From Macrolepiota albuminosa (Eukaryota; Basidiomycota; Agaricomycetes; Agaricales; Agaricaceae), in NCBI GenBank assembly GCA_027475525.1, contig JAMWFC010000073.1:955791-1019790 (forward strand): a DNA stretch of 64,000 bases, read 5' to 3'. The notes beneath the pieces were generated by a model. It ran no database searches. It was given only the letters and a program-made list of their open reading frames with translations, and was not told where the DNA came from. The translations under genes were made by a program, and so were the position numbers. Below are positions 30,085-41,129 of the stretch, piece by piece (position 1 is the stretch's first letter; every line of letters begins with the position of its first letter).

Positions 30085-32778
30085 ATGTCGTACCCTTACC
30101 AGCGTACGACCAGTGAGCAACAACCTCAGAACCCACAGGGTTCTGGAGGGGGGGGGGATCGCCCCCAGCAAAACGTTCAGCAGCCTGCAACGACGCCGAC
30201 TGTGGCGTCGTATCCAGTGGTGTCCCAGTTTGGGCAGAACCCAGCCCAATTTGGACAACCTCCGCAGTTTTATCCGCCGTTTTTCCAGATGCCGTATTTC
30301 CCAGGACCTGCTGGTCCTGGACAGCAGATGGGGGGACAGGTTATGTGGGGAATGCCAATGCCGATGCAGCAGACGCAGACCCAGAGTGCAAGTACACTCC
30401 TTTCGGATGAGAAAGCACTAACTGCGCCACAGGTAGCACCCATGGACGTGGACAATGACGCGGGGCGTCAACCGCAAGTAAAGGGCGAGGTGGTGCAACC
30501 TCGACGACAGCGAGAAAGGACGCCGCCCCCGCGAGAGACGTATAGAAGAGACCGGAGGCGATCGCCTCCGAGGAGTACCGGGGCACGAGGAGGCGGGCCT
30601 CGGGAAATGGTTGGGCGCAGACGGGATGAGCAGACAGCGAGGACGCAAAATCGAGGTCAACCCCGACCTCGAACACCGCCTCGACGGGCCTCCCCGTCAC
30701 CCCGTCGCGCACCATCTCCGCGGCGCTTCTCGTATGCGGAGAAAGGAAAAGGAAAAGAGATCGGAACGCCGTTGGAGGTGTTGGACCCTCAGGCAGAGGC
30801 AGTCTGGCGACGCCTCATATCTGCCGGCCAACGAGTACCACCGGAGTCCGCGTTTTTGGCGGATCCGGTGGCTCAGGTGGTGATTACGGGCCTGCTCGAT
30901 GAGATCGTTATGCTGCAACAGCGTAACGACAATACTATCAAGACATTTACGAACGCTATGAAGAAGCGTCCGTCGTCGTCGTTGGAGCAACCTGAGGCAA
31001 AACGCCTCAGAGCGCGAGATGCAGGACCTGAAGTTGAGGTGCGGGAATCGGGAGAGCTCACTCCGACCCCGGCCGAGTTACATGACGAGCTCGTGGAGGT
31101 TGACAACAGTTTACGAGGACTGTCCTCGTCAACACATGCTCCCTCCCAGCAGTCAGGGGCGAAGCGGCAGGATGAGGTGGTCCTGTCGGAAGTGGAGTTC
31201 GGAGCGGATGTCCCGCGAGGAGCAGACAGAGTTGTGATGCGGTTCGGAGCAGTGGTGCAGTTTGAGGCACCACTGAGGGCATATGCGTCCGCGGTTCCCA
31301 TAAAGGACACGAGGACGGACGCCGAGGTCGAAGGGCGACTCTTAACGTTGGATGCGCTCAGTCTAAATGAACCGAGCGACGGGAGTGATTATGGGGAGTC
31401 ATCAGATGAGACCCCCTCGGAAGGAGAAACCCCCGCTAAACGCCGAGTGCGTTTAGACAAGAAACGCAAAAAAGAGGCTCGGAGGAAGCACGAGGCCGCC
31501 CGGCAGGCAAAGGTCGATAAAGACCGGGAGGAGCAGGCCACAGGCCGTATTCCTGATGGCCTCGGGGTGTTTGTCAGCGGGACGTCGGTGGAGCGTTCCA
31601 ACTGGTTCTACGGCGGGGCACTCGACCGCCATTTTTATTACTCCCGGCTCACCAATACGGTATTTGTGAGCGATGAAGCTTTGGCCGCGAAGACGCACGA
31701 GGAAGAAAGGGGAGAGAGGTATTACCATACCTCGAAGGAGTTGAGTCGAGTGGTACCGCGGGGATTCCCGATGAATCCCCAGCAGTTGCGAAAGCTGTAT
31801 GAGCTTTCGCAGAACAAGTTTATGTCAGTGTCTTTGCGCACTGAGGCCTATTATCTGTTGCGCGAGTTTCAGCGCATCAGTATCAACTATTATACATCGG
31901 TGAGGGATAGGACGATGACTCTGGTGTGTGCACCAGAGTACGAGCACATTTCGCCCCCTCTGGATCTATCCTCCCGCCACATGAACATCGCGGTCATGCC
32001 AACCCCAGACGGGTATCTGCGATGGAAGGACCGAGCCGGAAGACCGTTTTTTACGCTTTCCGGGTTTGATTCCGAAGGTGTACGTTTCACCTTCGATTTG
32101 GAAAAGCTGGCGCAGAACGTACTTTACTTCTGTCGACCAGGAATGATGAATTCCGTGTACGGCATTGCAGTGGATCGAGCGTATCGTATCCACTGGCGTA
32201 CTCTTTTGGGCCACGCCCTCACTCGTGGACTTTCTCCCTCGGGAAGAGCGCGAGGACGCTTTGCAAGGCTGTTAGCCTTGATTCTCGCGCGTCCTGGGCT
32301 GTATCGTGAGGCGGTCGCGGATTACGATGCCGCCAACCCCAGCAACCCATTCTCACCCATGAGCTGGACTGACGTCCAGTTCCGACCCCCGTACTTCGAC
32401 GCGGCTAATGCCGTCAACATCACCGATGCTGACGTGCTACGGGCTATGATAGCCAACCGCGTACCTATCGAGTGGGTGGACCACGCCTATACCTTCGGCG
32501 TGGTCTACCTCGAAAACCAATTCCTTGCGGCCACAGCCTCCATTGACCAGTTCCGTGAGGTCGACGATGAACGTCATCGTCGACTGGACCTCTATGGAGA
32601 GCCCGCAGCCATACCACGGTGGGACGATTGGCGACTGCCCACGGACGATGATATGATTCGTCTCCACGCACTGCTCGCCCGCGAATCCGATCAAGGTCAT
32701 GATTACCTTGAAAGTGGACTCTATTATCCGGTGGGGATGAACCCCAATCGTCGAGACTTATGGCAACGCCGCTCTTGA
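30085..32778 (+). CDS. ORF3, 897-aa retrotransposon protein of unknown function
   Basis: I do not recognise this protein. Residues 1-120 are Pro/Gln/Gly-rich; about 130-225 is Arg-rich with RS/SR and PRR motifs (RRDRRRSPPRSTG, SPSPRRAPSPRR), typical of RNA-binding tails; about 310-480 is acidic and ends in a very basic helix (DKKRKKEARRKHEAARQAK). Residues about 490-897 look globular, with FVSGTSVERSNWFYGG, RTEAYYLLREFQRIS, LARPGLYREAVADYDAA and EWVDHAYTFGVVYLENQFL. It is in a different frame from pol. A decayed homologue of its C-terminus lies at 11148-11960 in family A. Position and RS tail suggest an RNA- or particle-associated accessory role, but that is a guess. Confidence 0.85.
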   Translation: MSYPYQRTTSEQQPQNPQGSGGGGDRPQQNVQQPATTPTVASYPVVSQFGQNPAQFGQPPQFYPPFFQMPYFPGPAGPGQQMGGQVMWGMPMPMQQTQTQSASTLLSDEKALTAPQVAPMDVDNDAGRQPQVKGEVVQPRRQRERTPPPRETYRRDRRRSPPRSTGARGGGPREMVGRRRDEQTARTQNRGQPRPRTPPRRASPSPRRAPSPRRFSYAEKGKGKEIGTPLEVLDPQAEAVWRRLISAGQRVPPESAFLADPVAQVVITGLLDEIVMLQQRNDNTIKTFTNAMKKRPSSSLEQPEAKRLRARDAGPEVEVRESGELTPTPAELHDELVEVDNSLRGLSSSTHAPSQQSGAKRQDEVVLSEVEFGADVPRGADRVVMRFGAVVQFEAPLRAYASAVPIKDTRTDAEVEGRLLTLDALSLNEPSDGSDYGESSDETPSEGETPAKRRVRLDKKRKKEARRKHEAARQAKVDKDREEQATGRIPDGLGVFVSGTSVERSNWFYGGALDRHFYYSRLTNTVFVSDEALAAKTHEEERGERYYHTSKELSRVVPRGFPMNPQQLRKLYELSQNKFMSVSLRTEAYYLLREFQRISINYYTSVRDRTMTLVCAPEYEHISPPLDLSSRHMNIAVMPTPDGYLRWKDRAGRPFFTLSGFDSEGVRFTFDLEKLAQNVLYFCRPGMMNSVYGIAVDRAYRIHWRTLLGHALTRGLSPSGRARGRFARLLALILARPGLYREAVADYDAANPSNPFSPMSWTDVQFRPPYFDAANAVNITDADVLRAMIANRVPIEWVDHAYTFGVVYLENQFLAATASIDQFREVDDERHRRLDLYGEPAAIPRWDDWRLPTDDDMIRLHALLARESDQGHDYLESGLYYPVGMNPNRRDLWQRRS

Positions 32779-33132
32779 CACGGGCCCTATCCCCCCTCCC
32801 CGTCACACCCTACCACGTCAGTTCAGGCTCCTACAGCCTCAACATCGTCGGGTCCTGTCGCCTCATCATCCTCGGTTAGCGTCGACGCAGAGATGAGGAT
32901 TGATACGGCTCGCGAGTTGTCGCGTCCGCCGTCTGCGTGAATTGCGTAGGCGGCTCATCTCCTTTTCAATTCATACTGTCGGTTAACGTCGGCGTTGTAT
33001 TTTTTGACAGATGACTTGGACATTTTCGAGCCGTGGAGGACCAGCATTCCTCCACATTGACTTAATTAGTGACCCGGACAAAAAAGTGTCCCTCCTTACA
33101 TCGAGACTGGTTACCAGTCTCAAAGGGGGGCA
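32779..33132 (+). promoter_or_regulatory. 3' untranslated region and polypurine tract
   Basis: No ORF. Inverted repeats include GAGATGAG...CTCATCTC (about 32891-32962), GTGGAGGA-N7-TCCTCCAC (33033-33055) and GAGACTGGT-N-ACCAGTCTC (33103-33121). The purine tract CAAAGGGGGGCA (33121-33132) abuts the 3' LTR and would prime plus-strand DNA synthesis; the hairpin arm runs right up to it. Confidence 0.8.
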
Positions 33133-33323
33133 TGTAACATATTATACTTAGTTAATTAATTAATATACACTTATATTAACTAATTATTATTACTCTACAT
33201 ACATGCTGGCTGCCTTATGTAAGGCAGCCAATTTTACTGTCATACTCGTAGTACTAGAATCGAAGATCGATCTGGTTCTGTTGGTGTGACCGTAAGGCTA
33301 TCCTTATACTTGACTTTGTTTCA
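33133..33323 (+). repeat. 3' LTR, 191 bp
   Basis: Identical over its whole length to 22306-22496, and followed directly by the CAAAT target duplicate. Contains the same 11-bp-arm hairpin. Confidence 0.95.
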
Positions 33324-33328
33324 CAAAT

Positions 33329-34600
33329 ACGGTGTGTATTTACTGCAATAAACCGTGAAACACAGTGCATTGATAATACAATTAAATTATGTGTGAAACT
33401 TATAAGGCACGGTAAGCGTTAGAATTAAACTTACTCACATAGAAGATACATATGTAATACATACGTTCCGCTCATGTGAGGTCTGTAATGTGCCTGCACT
33501 AACAAAATGAGACTATGAAAGACCGGAAGACGGAATACTCACTATTTCTCTCGAAGACATGTTTAACATGTGATGACGAGTTACGCTAGTTGGAACGATG
33601 TGCGTTACTGTTATGGCCCAAGCTGTCCAGCTGTACGATGCACCCACATACGAATAAGTGTATGCTTCATCTAAGTGTTGCTCATCGTCGCTCCGGTATA
33701 AGTGAAAAGCCGCAACGAGATGACTTTCTTGGTCAAATCCCTTTATCGTGAGATGTCGCATGTTACGGTCTCTATGAGCATAAGCGCTGATGGTAATATA
33801 TAAATTCGACATCATAAAACTGCCTATAAACGCTAAAATGTCCAGAAAAACTCACCAGAACACTAGATCGGCAATGTTCACCTGCGTCAATACATCGAAG
33901 TACCAACTGGATACTGTAGATAAGGAAACATCTGCCATTTCCCTCATCTGTCTGCCGCGCGATGATGTAGTGGAAGTGCGGGGGCACCAACACTGAATAC
34001 TAGATATGGGGAGCGCGGACATGATGTTATGTGAGTGGAATAACAAATGTAAACGTATATGAAGATATATTGAGAGGACACATCGACATCGTACATTTGT
34101 TGTGTAAAGTAGTGAGTTCGCGCTAACTATATGTTTTAATGATAACTCAACATATTGGCTGGTTTATCAAATTAGTGTATTGTAGTTCATCCCGTTGGTG
34201 TATGAGGAACGCGTCGTATTTTCCGTAGAGGTTTGTGCAGAAATGTTTCGTTTTGACTCGCGCAAATCCATAGACCAATCAGACTGACGTTCTTTCTGTA
34301 CTGTATTACTTGATATACTTTTTTTACCCATCGGAGTGTTATAGCCCGGAATGAGTAATAAGTACCAAGTCGATATACAGCGATGGTATTCGCTTCCATC
34401 AGGTGTCCATTGAGCAAGTACATGGCAACATAGCATACTAGTACCAGTACAACCAAGCGGGGGTGGGAATGCATTTTCTAGAGCGTACAATAGCATTTCG
34501 TAAGAGGAAGCCAGATGTAACATAGCCAGTATAAGAAACCATCGAAAGGAACCAACAGACTGAAAGACATAGAAAGGTGGAGAGCACATCATGGGAGAAG
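33329..34600 (-). other. possible host exons on the minus strand
   Basis: Candidate exons on the minus strand: about 34046-33871, then after a GTGAGT donor and a GCAG acceptor, 33819 to about 33535 with another GTGAGT donor. The phases agree (a split TG/T codon), giving a joined frame through DVLTQVNIADLVF into MSNLYITISAYAHRD. A separate 141-codon frame at 34592-34167 starts after a CTTTCAG acceptor and has a hydrophobic LILAMLHLASS segment. I do not recognise these proteins. The young retrotransposon sits just downstream of this reading, so it may have landed in or near a gene. Confidence 0.4.
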
Positions 34601-35540
34601 AGGTGAAGGATTACGTGTGTACTTTAATATATAAAAAACAAAATAGTAATACATATCATCAAATAGACACGTATCATAAGTCGTTTCAACATACCATAAA
34701 TTCGTACCTTTTGTTTTTAAATAAACAATTGTGTTTCTTACTTTTACAAGTAGAAACCGGGTTTGCTTGTTGGCTAGCCTTGTACAAAGTGGCATGACAA
34801 CGAGTAAATGTATATATGTGTGTTTGCTATGTACTATCCGAACAGTCATTCCACCGAATCATTATGTAATACAAAGTCATGTTTACGAATTTGGTATTTA
34901 ATTTTACTAATCATTCCTTTTATAATTTAATATGCATTTAAAACAATGACAAAATAAATAAACAAATATAATTAAACCGATCATCCCACCGAACGCTTAC
35001 ATAATATACCATCACGTTAAAAATTTCACGGTCATGAAATTGGCCAGGTTACATACGGTGGACATAACGTGCCCAAACTCATGATTACTAACTAACACAC
35101 CATGTTTAATACATGTGAATACATGCATAAATAAGTAATTAAGTAAATAAATATATAAGTAAATCGATTGTCCCACCAAACGCTTATATAACATGCACCT
35201 TTGTTCACTTAATAGGTATACCGAGGATCATCTTTACAGACTACGTAGTCCTTGTTTAGCTGTCGTAGATGAAAATACATTATATTTTAGTTTAAATCAG
35301 ATTAAATTGTATTATCTATGGGCACATTTAACATATATTATGTCAGTGTTTGGGTGTACGACCGGTTTGAAGATCATATGACCTCACAGCGTCCAAATTC
35401 ACGTTAACTGTCCTGATTTTGCAAGGGGGTCGTTTGAACAATATCACTTCTAGCGTAGGTGGATGGCTTCGTAGTAATATAGTAATACGACCTATATCCT
35501 TAAATACACAGACTTGATTCAAACTAAACAACTCCCCATC
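34601..35540. other. AT-rich intergenic region with diverged repeats
   Basis: No gene is supported. A CGATCATCCCACCGAACGCT-like word recurs in diverged form at about 34841, 34979 and 35166, each followed by TATATAA-like sequence. These may be terminal-region repeats of the Helitron whose coding sequence starts to the right, but I could not identify a CTRR end with its hairpin. Confidence 0.45.
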
Positions 35541-35544
35541 GGTA

Positions 35545-36677
35545 ATATACGATTACGCCACTCTGACGTATAACACTATTGTTGCTTTACTACCTCTGCA
35601 GACTTGTATATCCAACGTATCCAGGCTGCCTTCTTCGACAATCAACCTTCTACCAGTAATTAAACCGTCATGGAACCACACCCTCAAAGACAAATCCACG
35701 TATCAACAAGTAAAATGACTGTTTGCAAAATATATGATACCTTTTAGGATATATCGTCTGTCTCCCGACCCATAAACCGGCACGTCGACGTATCTATTAA
35801 TTGCGATGTCGATCGACGCCACATCAAAAGACAGTATTGGTGCCGTGTATACTGTTCTCATTATTCTAACTAATTCAGACGTGCATGTTCTGCACCGAGA
35901 TTCAGTAAGAAATTCCATGTTCCTTAAGAAATGTTGTATTGACAGCTGTGAATTATCTAGTATGGCAATCTGACACGAATTTGACGTAACGGCTCTTCTG
36001 TTGACTGCATGACCGCGTGGACAGTGCATGTATGATGTGTATACATTTTGCTTGTATGTAAGCAACTCTTCGATCACAGCATGAACACTCGTTAGTTCAC
36101 CATACAAAAAGTTTCTTGGATTGCAATTGTTCATACAATTTCTCAAATCCTCTCTTGCGTCCTCCAGCGTGATTTTACTTTCGTGTGTTGATAAGAAGTT
36201 GCTTTCCATTCTTCGCATAATTGATGTCCCAAATGATCGGAAAGTCGTCGACCATAGTGACATGTCATCTTGCCACATATTGTACAATATAGTTATTACC
36301 GCGTCGTACGCACAACTGTTGGCATTCCACTTAGTTCCAACCAGTCCTCCACATCTGTCCAAATTTAATTCCTGTTCACCGCTTATATGATTTTTCGAAA
36401 TTTTCAAGTTGGGTGAACCATCATCGCAGTTCCGGTTTATTTTGTTGTGTATTGGTTGAGGATGCACTATGGGCTGAGTGCCCTTAGCTGGAATAAATCT
36501 GCTTTTAGGGGACTGTGGTAGCTTAATAGGTCTATCTTCACTAGCAACCTGCCATTTGATATCCGGGAATGATGCATCATCGTAAGGGTCCTTGTCACTC
36601 CAACGTAAGGCCGTATGAAGGTTAGGGGGCATGTAACCTTTTTGTTTGCATTGTCTAAATGAATGAATTAGATCAGA
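35545..36677 (-). pseudogene. ubiquitin-protease-like cysteine protease domain at the Helitron C-terminus
   Basis: The frame continues from the helicase after a TGA. After a disordered linker it reads GGLVGTKWNANSCAYDAVITI, a cysteine box with the candidate nucleophile in NSCAYD; then Cys pairs (MHCPRGH, CRTCTSEL), and finally ILKGIIYFANSHFTC with the candidate catalytic His, a TGA near 35703, and VWFHDGLITGRR, ending near 35545. The order Cys box, zinc-ribbon-like pairs, His box fits the peptidase C19 (USP) fold. Family-level assignment is from motif reading. Its role in transposition is unknown; other Helitron lineages carry OTU proteases instead. Confidence 0.65.
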
Positions 36678-38236
36678 TCATCTAGGTGAATTGACAAAAC
36701 TTTTAGGGAGCTGGTTCATATATCTGAGTTTGGTTATTTCATCGAGCAGTTCCAAGTCACAAAATTCCCTGCGCAATGCGCCACTCGCTTTGCCTTGTAT
36801 TTTGTTAGCATCAAATCCTTGTATGATGAGCGTTCCTGCAGCAGTAGCACTGCGGGATAGTGCAGTGTGGCTTGGTGCGATTGACACTTGGTTAAGTCTA
36901 CTGGATTGTAAGGTCTAGTTTTTCCTTGACTCGTGTAATCCGTCATGGCATAGTTTACCAATACCTCTACCTGTGATCGAGACAAAGACACGCTGTCATT
37001 GCTAGGGAGTCTACATTTAAGATGCACGCTTGTACGTACAATCGGAACCACATTACCGGGAAGTCCATCAATTTTTACTCTTTGCAGAGGATTGTTGAGT
37101 AGTACAAATAACGTATCCAGCATAATTTGTCTGGCCAATCCGATGCAACTTTTCCAACCATACACAAAACCTTCCTGTCTGTTGGTGATGCATAATTCTG
37201 TAGCCGCATTATTCTTGATTATAACAGGCAAGCCTACACACAACGACAGCTTTCCCGTGACTTGAACACTGCAAGATGATGGAGGTTGGTCCCACAACGC
37301 ACGCTGTATAGTTGGAGGAAATCTCGTGGTTTCTTTAGAGCGCGTGTAGTTAGATGAATGGGTTTTTGTTGCATCGCCATCTCTGGATGATGGACTATCT
37401 TTGCTGTAGAAATGCACTAGTTCCTGATGGCTCTTGCTTGCGAATCAAGTACTTTCTATAATATTAATAGCGTCTTTGTCTACGTTTTGTGCAGTGATTA
37501 TAGAAACGTTTCTGAACTGTTTATCGGATATAGATGGGCAACTATTAGAGACGGCCAATGATCTGCTCTTAAGAAACTTCACGTCTTCTTTGGTGCATGC
37601 TCTATACCTCATGTTTTTGAGCACGGTACGCAAAGCTGCATCCTCCATAGACTGAGTTTTCTGCCTCATGTTTTTATGCAATATGACAACGGTCATTACT
37701 TGATGCCATACAGCCTTGCCTATGGCAGACTCCTGATCCTTCAATGTTTTGGTATTTAAACCTACAGTTCTACTATATAACGCCGATCCTTCGTGCCCAG
37801 CGACAGGGGGCAACTGAGCGAAATCACCTGCAAATACCATGTTCATACCACCGAAAGGAATATCTACTCTACCAGACAGCTGAGCCAGTCTTGCGGAAAT
37901 CTTATACAAGTCTCGACACGATAACATAGATACTTCGTCGAAAAATACGTATTCGACACCTAGTAAACGGGTTTTAATTTCAGCGAGTTGTTTCTTCGAT
38001 ACACCAACCATGTCATTAATGCCGAACATCAAATGATATGTTGAGCCACCTATAAGCAATGCAGCAGTGCCGGTAGGTGCAACCACAGCCAGACGATATG
38101 CCTCTCCTCTAGCTTCAAAATACTTGATGAGGGCTCGGAGCACCTGGGTTTTTCCGGTGCCCCCCATTCCTCCCATATACAATTTAAGTTGCTCAGACAT
38201 ATATGACGTTGCGTGATTAGCCACAATGCGGAACAC
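36678..38236 (-). pseudogene. Helitron Pif1-type helicase domain
   Basis: A superfamily 1B DNA helicase. Walker A is GGMGGTGKTQVL, then APTGTAALLIGGSTYH, Walker B FFDEVSMLS, motif III FAGDFAQLPPV, and HKNMRQK. After a TGA at 37445 the frame continues to motif V-VI: NYAMTDYTSQGKTRP. Then a one-base frameshift near 36870 moves the reading to TALSRSATAAGTLIIQGFD and LELLDEITKLRYMNQLP. All helicase motifs can be seen, so only the stop and the frameshift disable it. Confidence 0.9.
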
Positions 38237-38242
38237 TCTTAG

Positions 38243-39334
38243 CTATTCTTCATTCAGCCCGTAGTCTGAAGATATAATAGCGATAGTAGGTTCCCATTTA
38301 TCGTCCACATATATCTTCTGAAGATACTTCCTATCTACTATGTCGACATGTCCCGGTAGTTCTGGTACGCTGTCTGGTAACTTACCACTGCATGCAGGTA
38401 TGCTGGAATTTCGGCTTTTCAGCACCTCATCCCGCTTTGCTGTAACAACAGCTTTTGAGTAAGAAGAGTTACGTTCTTCATTCATAGGTTCAACGGCGTC
38501 GATTTGAGGAAACACTTGGTCCATTATAGGATCTCTCCACCCCAGATCTGCCATAGTTGTTGACATTTGCAGCCTATCAGATCTATGTTTTAATTCTTTC
38601 TTGCCAAACACAGCAGATGCTTCTTCATCAACACCTGCGATTATATCGTCCATGTCCTCGAAGTTTTTGGTTTCGTCCCGCTGCATCATGTCAGATAGTT
38701 CATCTCTGGTCAGCGTTGAATTAGTAAGACCTACACCTCCGCTCTTCAGCTGAGCATAAAAGTTGTCGGCCACATCTAAGCATTCATATCGTATGTTCAT
38801 GTTCTTGAGCAATGTGAGTTGACGCTTATTGAAGGATGTATATTCAAAAGCTGAATCTCACATTTCTCCAGTATTTTTAAGGTCATGTCCTGTACGCCAA
38901 GGTTTGAAAAGCGTTAACATGGTTGCACAATAGTACTCTCTATCCCCTTGATCCTTCCTAGGTAAATTTCTGCCTACTAAATTAGGGACACACCTACATA
39001 AAGGAGGATACACATAAGTACCATGAGTATTGGAAAGCGGATGACGAGTTGAGAATTTAATAACCACCAAACCCTGCATGTTTTTCATTTCACCCAGGGA
39101 TATGTTGTCATCATCGACCAATATATTACATGTTCTGCTAGTCAACTTTACTCTCTTACATCTCGACGACCACTCGTACAAAGTCATTCGCTCCAACTCC
39201 GGTCCTCTGAAAATATAATCAAATACGGGTGATAGCCCTATCACTCGTCCTCATCTCTTAATTATTGCCAACTTATTGGAAAACTTGTCATGTAACTGGT
39301 CAGCAGCATCGTCTGCCCAAGGATGTCTGGCCTC
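38243..39334 (-). pseudogene. Helitron RepHel linker region
   Basis: Two open blocks (39244-38858 and 38812-38243) are in the same frame as the Rep domain, separated by TGA codons. Recognisable blocks are GLSPVFDYIFRGPELERMTLYEWSSR, FSTRHPLSNTHGT, CVPNLVGRNLPRKDQGDREYYC and TLFKPWRTGHDLK, which lie between Rep and helicase in this protein family, followed by an acidic, poorly conserved stretch. The block ends in a TAG at 38243 where a Gln codon is likely. Confidence 0.75.
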
Positions 39335-41129
39335 TCAAACGAAAGTAGGCCAATACAAATTCGAGAAGTTATGGTCAGTATAATGATCAGGATTGCCTAA
39401 TAGATACATGCAAACCATTGGCGAACCCATTTCCGTTTTAGCGCTAAGAACATTAGCTATCTTGGTCATTAGCGTGCGGGCTTTCTCTTGACGATCAAGT
39501 GGACCGTTCAGTATATCTGCATGTTTAGTGAATATCAAAGCAACCGCCTCAAATGCAGTGCATGTTTTGAGAGTGGGCTTCATAACGTATTTAGTGATGT
39601 ACGACAAAACAGTCTTGATAGCCGTACCAGAGCGGAGACTCGTTACGTCAGTATTGCATCGAAACAGGTAAGTAAGAGGACTTGTAAATGTATTGAGCCA
39701 TGGTTCCGTCTTCCGCATGTTCAAAGCTCCAGTAGTCGGATCAACTTCTGTGTGCGTGTACAATGGACGAGGGAATCTTGCTCTACATTTACCCCATGGG
39801 TTATCAAGACATCCTTTATGTTCCTTATTTTTTTTCTGTATACCATTTTTGTCCTTAGTGGAAGTACATGTATGTATGTTTGATCGGTACAGCAGATCAT
39901 CCACCGTATGACAAAAGCGATCCCACCATCCTGCTGCATTATCACACGCTGCGCACGATGAGCATTCTTCTTTGCAAGGAATGGACGGCTGTTCCGGAAG
40001 CAACCTAGTGGGATCCGTATATTCCGGTGCAGCTTTATTCAACGATATATGCTTTTTGACGTCTTCCAGTGCTTCAGTCAAGAAATCGCCTCGATGTACT
40101 GATTCTAGATATTCTACGATAGCCTTTTGAAAACCCGACAACAGGTCCATGATTTTTTCCCTGACTTCATCCAGAGTTAACACTCCCCGAATCCACAAAA
40201 GCATGTGTAAATGGAGGGTAAGCCTACCTTGTTGCTCCACAGTACCGTAGTATGCCGAAGTATGCCCATACAATCCTGGGTTATCTGAGTTGGTTCCTAA
40301 TACGTGGATTATGAATGTGTTTATCATAAAATGAAAGAAACGTGCGCCGGCAACAGGATTCTTGGATATAAGATGGTAAGCATTGTCCGAAGTATAGGGC
40401 ACAGACGGTGTGAAGGACATCTTGCTATCTGCATAATAAAGACATATAGGGTGTTTTACATTGGCAGGCGATAAGGTGATATACCGAGAAGGAGCACCTT
40501 TGCTTATGACAAGGGACCATACCTCATTCTGCATGTGTTTTTTGAAAACAGCAGACCCTTTGACACCACCAGAAATTACATCCAAGTCATCTATTACACG
40601 GAAACAAGTTTTTTCATCCTCTGTAACTGGCTTCACTATATCTCCAGCTGCCATTCTTTGTGAAAGGTCAGAAAAGACTTTTGGATTGACAGTTGTAAGA
40701 GGGTCAGATATGTCGTTAAAGTTTGCACGTTCTGTTGCTAGATAGCCTCCACTAGTAGCAGCCTTTACCTGTTCATGGCTGAAAGCAGCGAACAGGAATC
40801 CAGTATCTGTTTGAAAGCGTTTATCATGATACATAAGCAAGTTGGCTTTATGAGCGCGCACTGATACACCACACTTGTTACCGCCTATGCCACCCAGACC
40901 ATAGGGGAACAGCCAAGGAAACATTTGCGGATACAAATCCAGATTGCCGAATGTACTCTTGGGGTATGTAGAATGACCAATACGCAGAGCCTTTCCGTTA
41001 GACATCCAATGTTGCAGTGCAAGGCCTTTAAGTTCATCCGTAGTCTTGGCTGATAAAGCATCACCTGTGAGGCCATGGACAACAAAGGGGCAATCGCCCG
41101 CGTTGACACCAGTGTAGTACTTGGTAGAA
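39335..41129 (-). pseudogene. Helitron Rep (HUH nuclease) domain
   Basis: The domain nicks and rejoins single-stranded DNA. The frame includes GDCPFVVHGLTGDAL, YPQMFPWLFPYGLGGIGG, HDKRFQTDTGFLFAAF, a KGAPSRYITLSPAN segment and the HUH metal site in GRLTLHLHMLLW (His-Leu-His). The two-tyrosine region reads SYITKYVMK, giving the Y-x3-Y spacing of Helitrons. A zinc-like cluster CKEECSSCAACDN lies between them. The 556-codon open stretch ends at a TGA (39335) where homologues carry on as EARHPWADDAADQL. Confidence 0.88.

Larger units (their letters stand above)
22301..33328 (+). mobile_element. intact young Ty3/gypsy retrotransposon, family B, with target duplication
   Basis: The element runs 22306-33323 (11,018 bp) and is flanked by a direct CAAAT at 22301-22305 and 33324-33328. 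Its two 191-bp LTRs are identical by eye, so insertion is recent. It carries gag with protease, pol with RT, RNase H, integrase and chromodomain, then a third ORF, and a purine tract before the 3' LTR. No ORF is interrupted except by the one UGA between gag and pol, so it is probably autonomous. It is CpG-rich, unlike the decayed copies nearby, and contains dense short inverted repeats from end to end. Confidence 0.95.

Noticed and set aside
30085..32778. ORF3 as a retroviral-type envelope protein
   Set aside because: There is no signal peptide, transmembrane segment or Cys pattern; the N-terminus is RS- and proline-rich.
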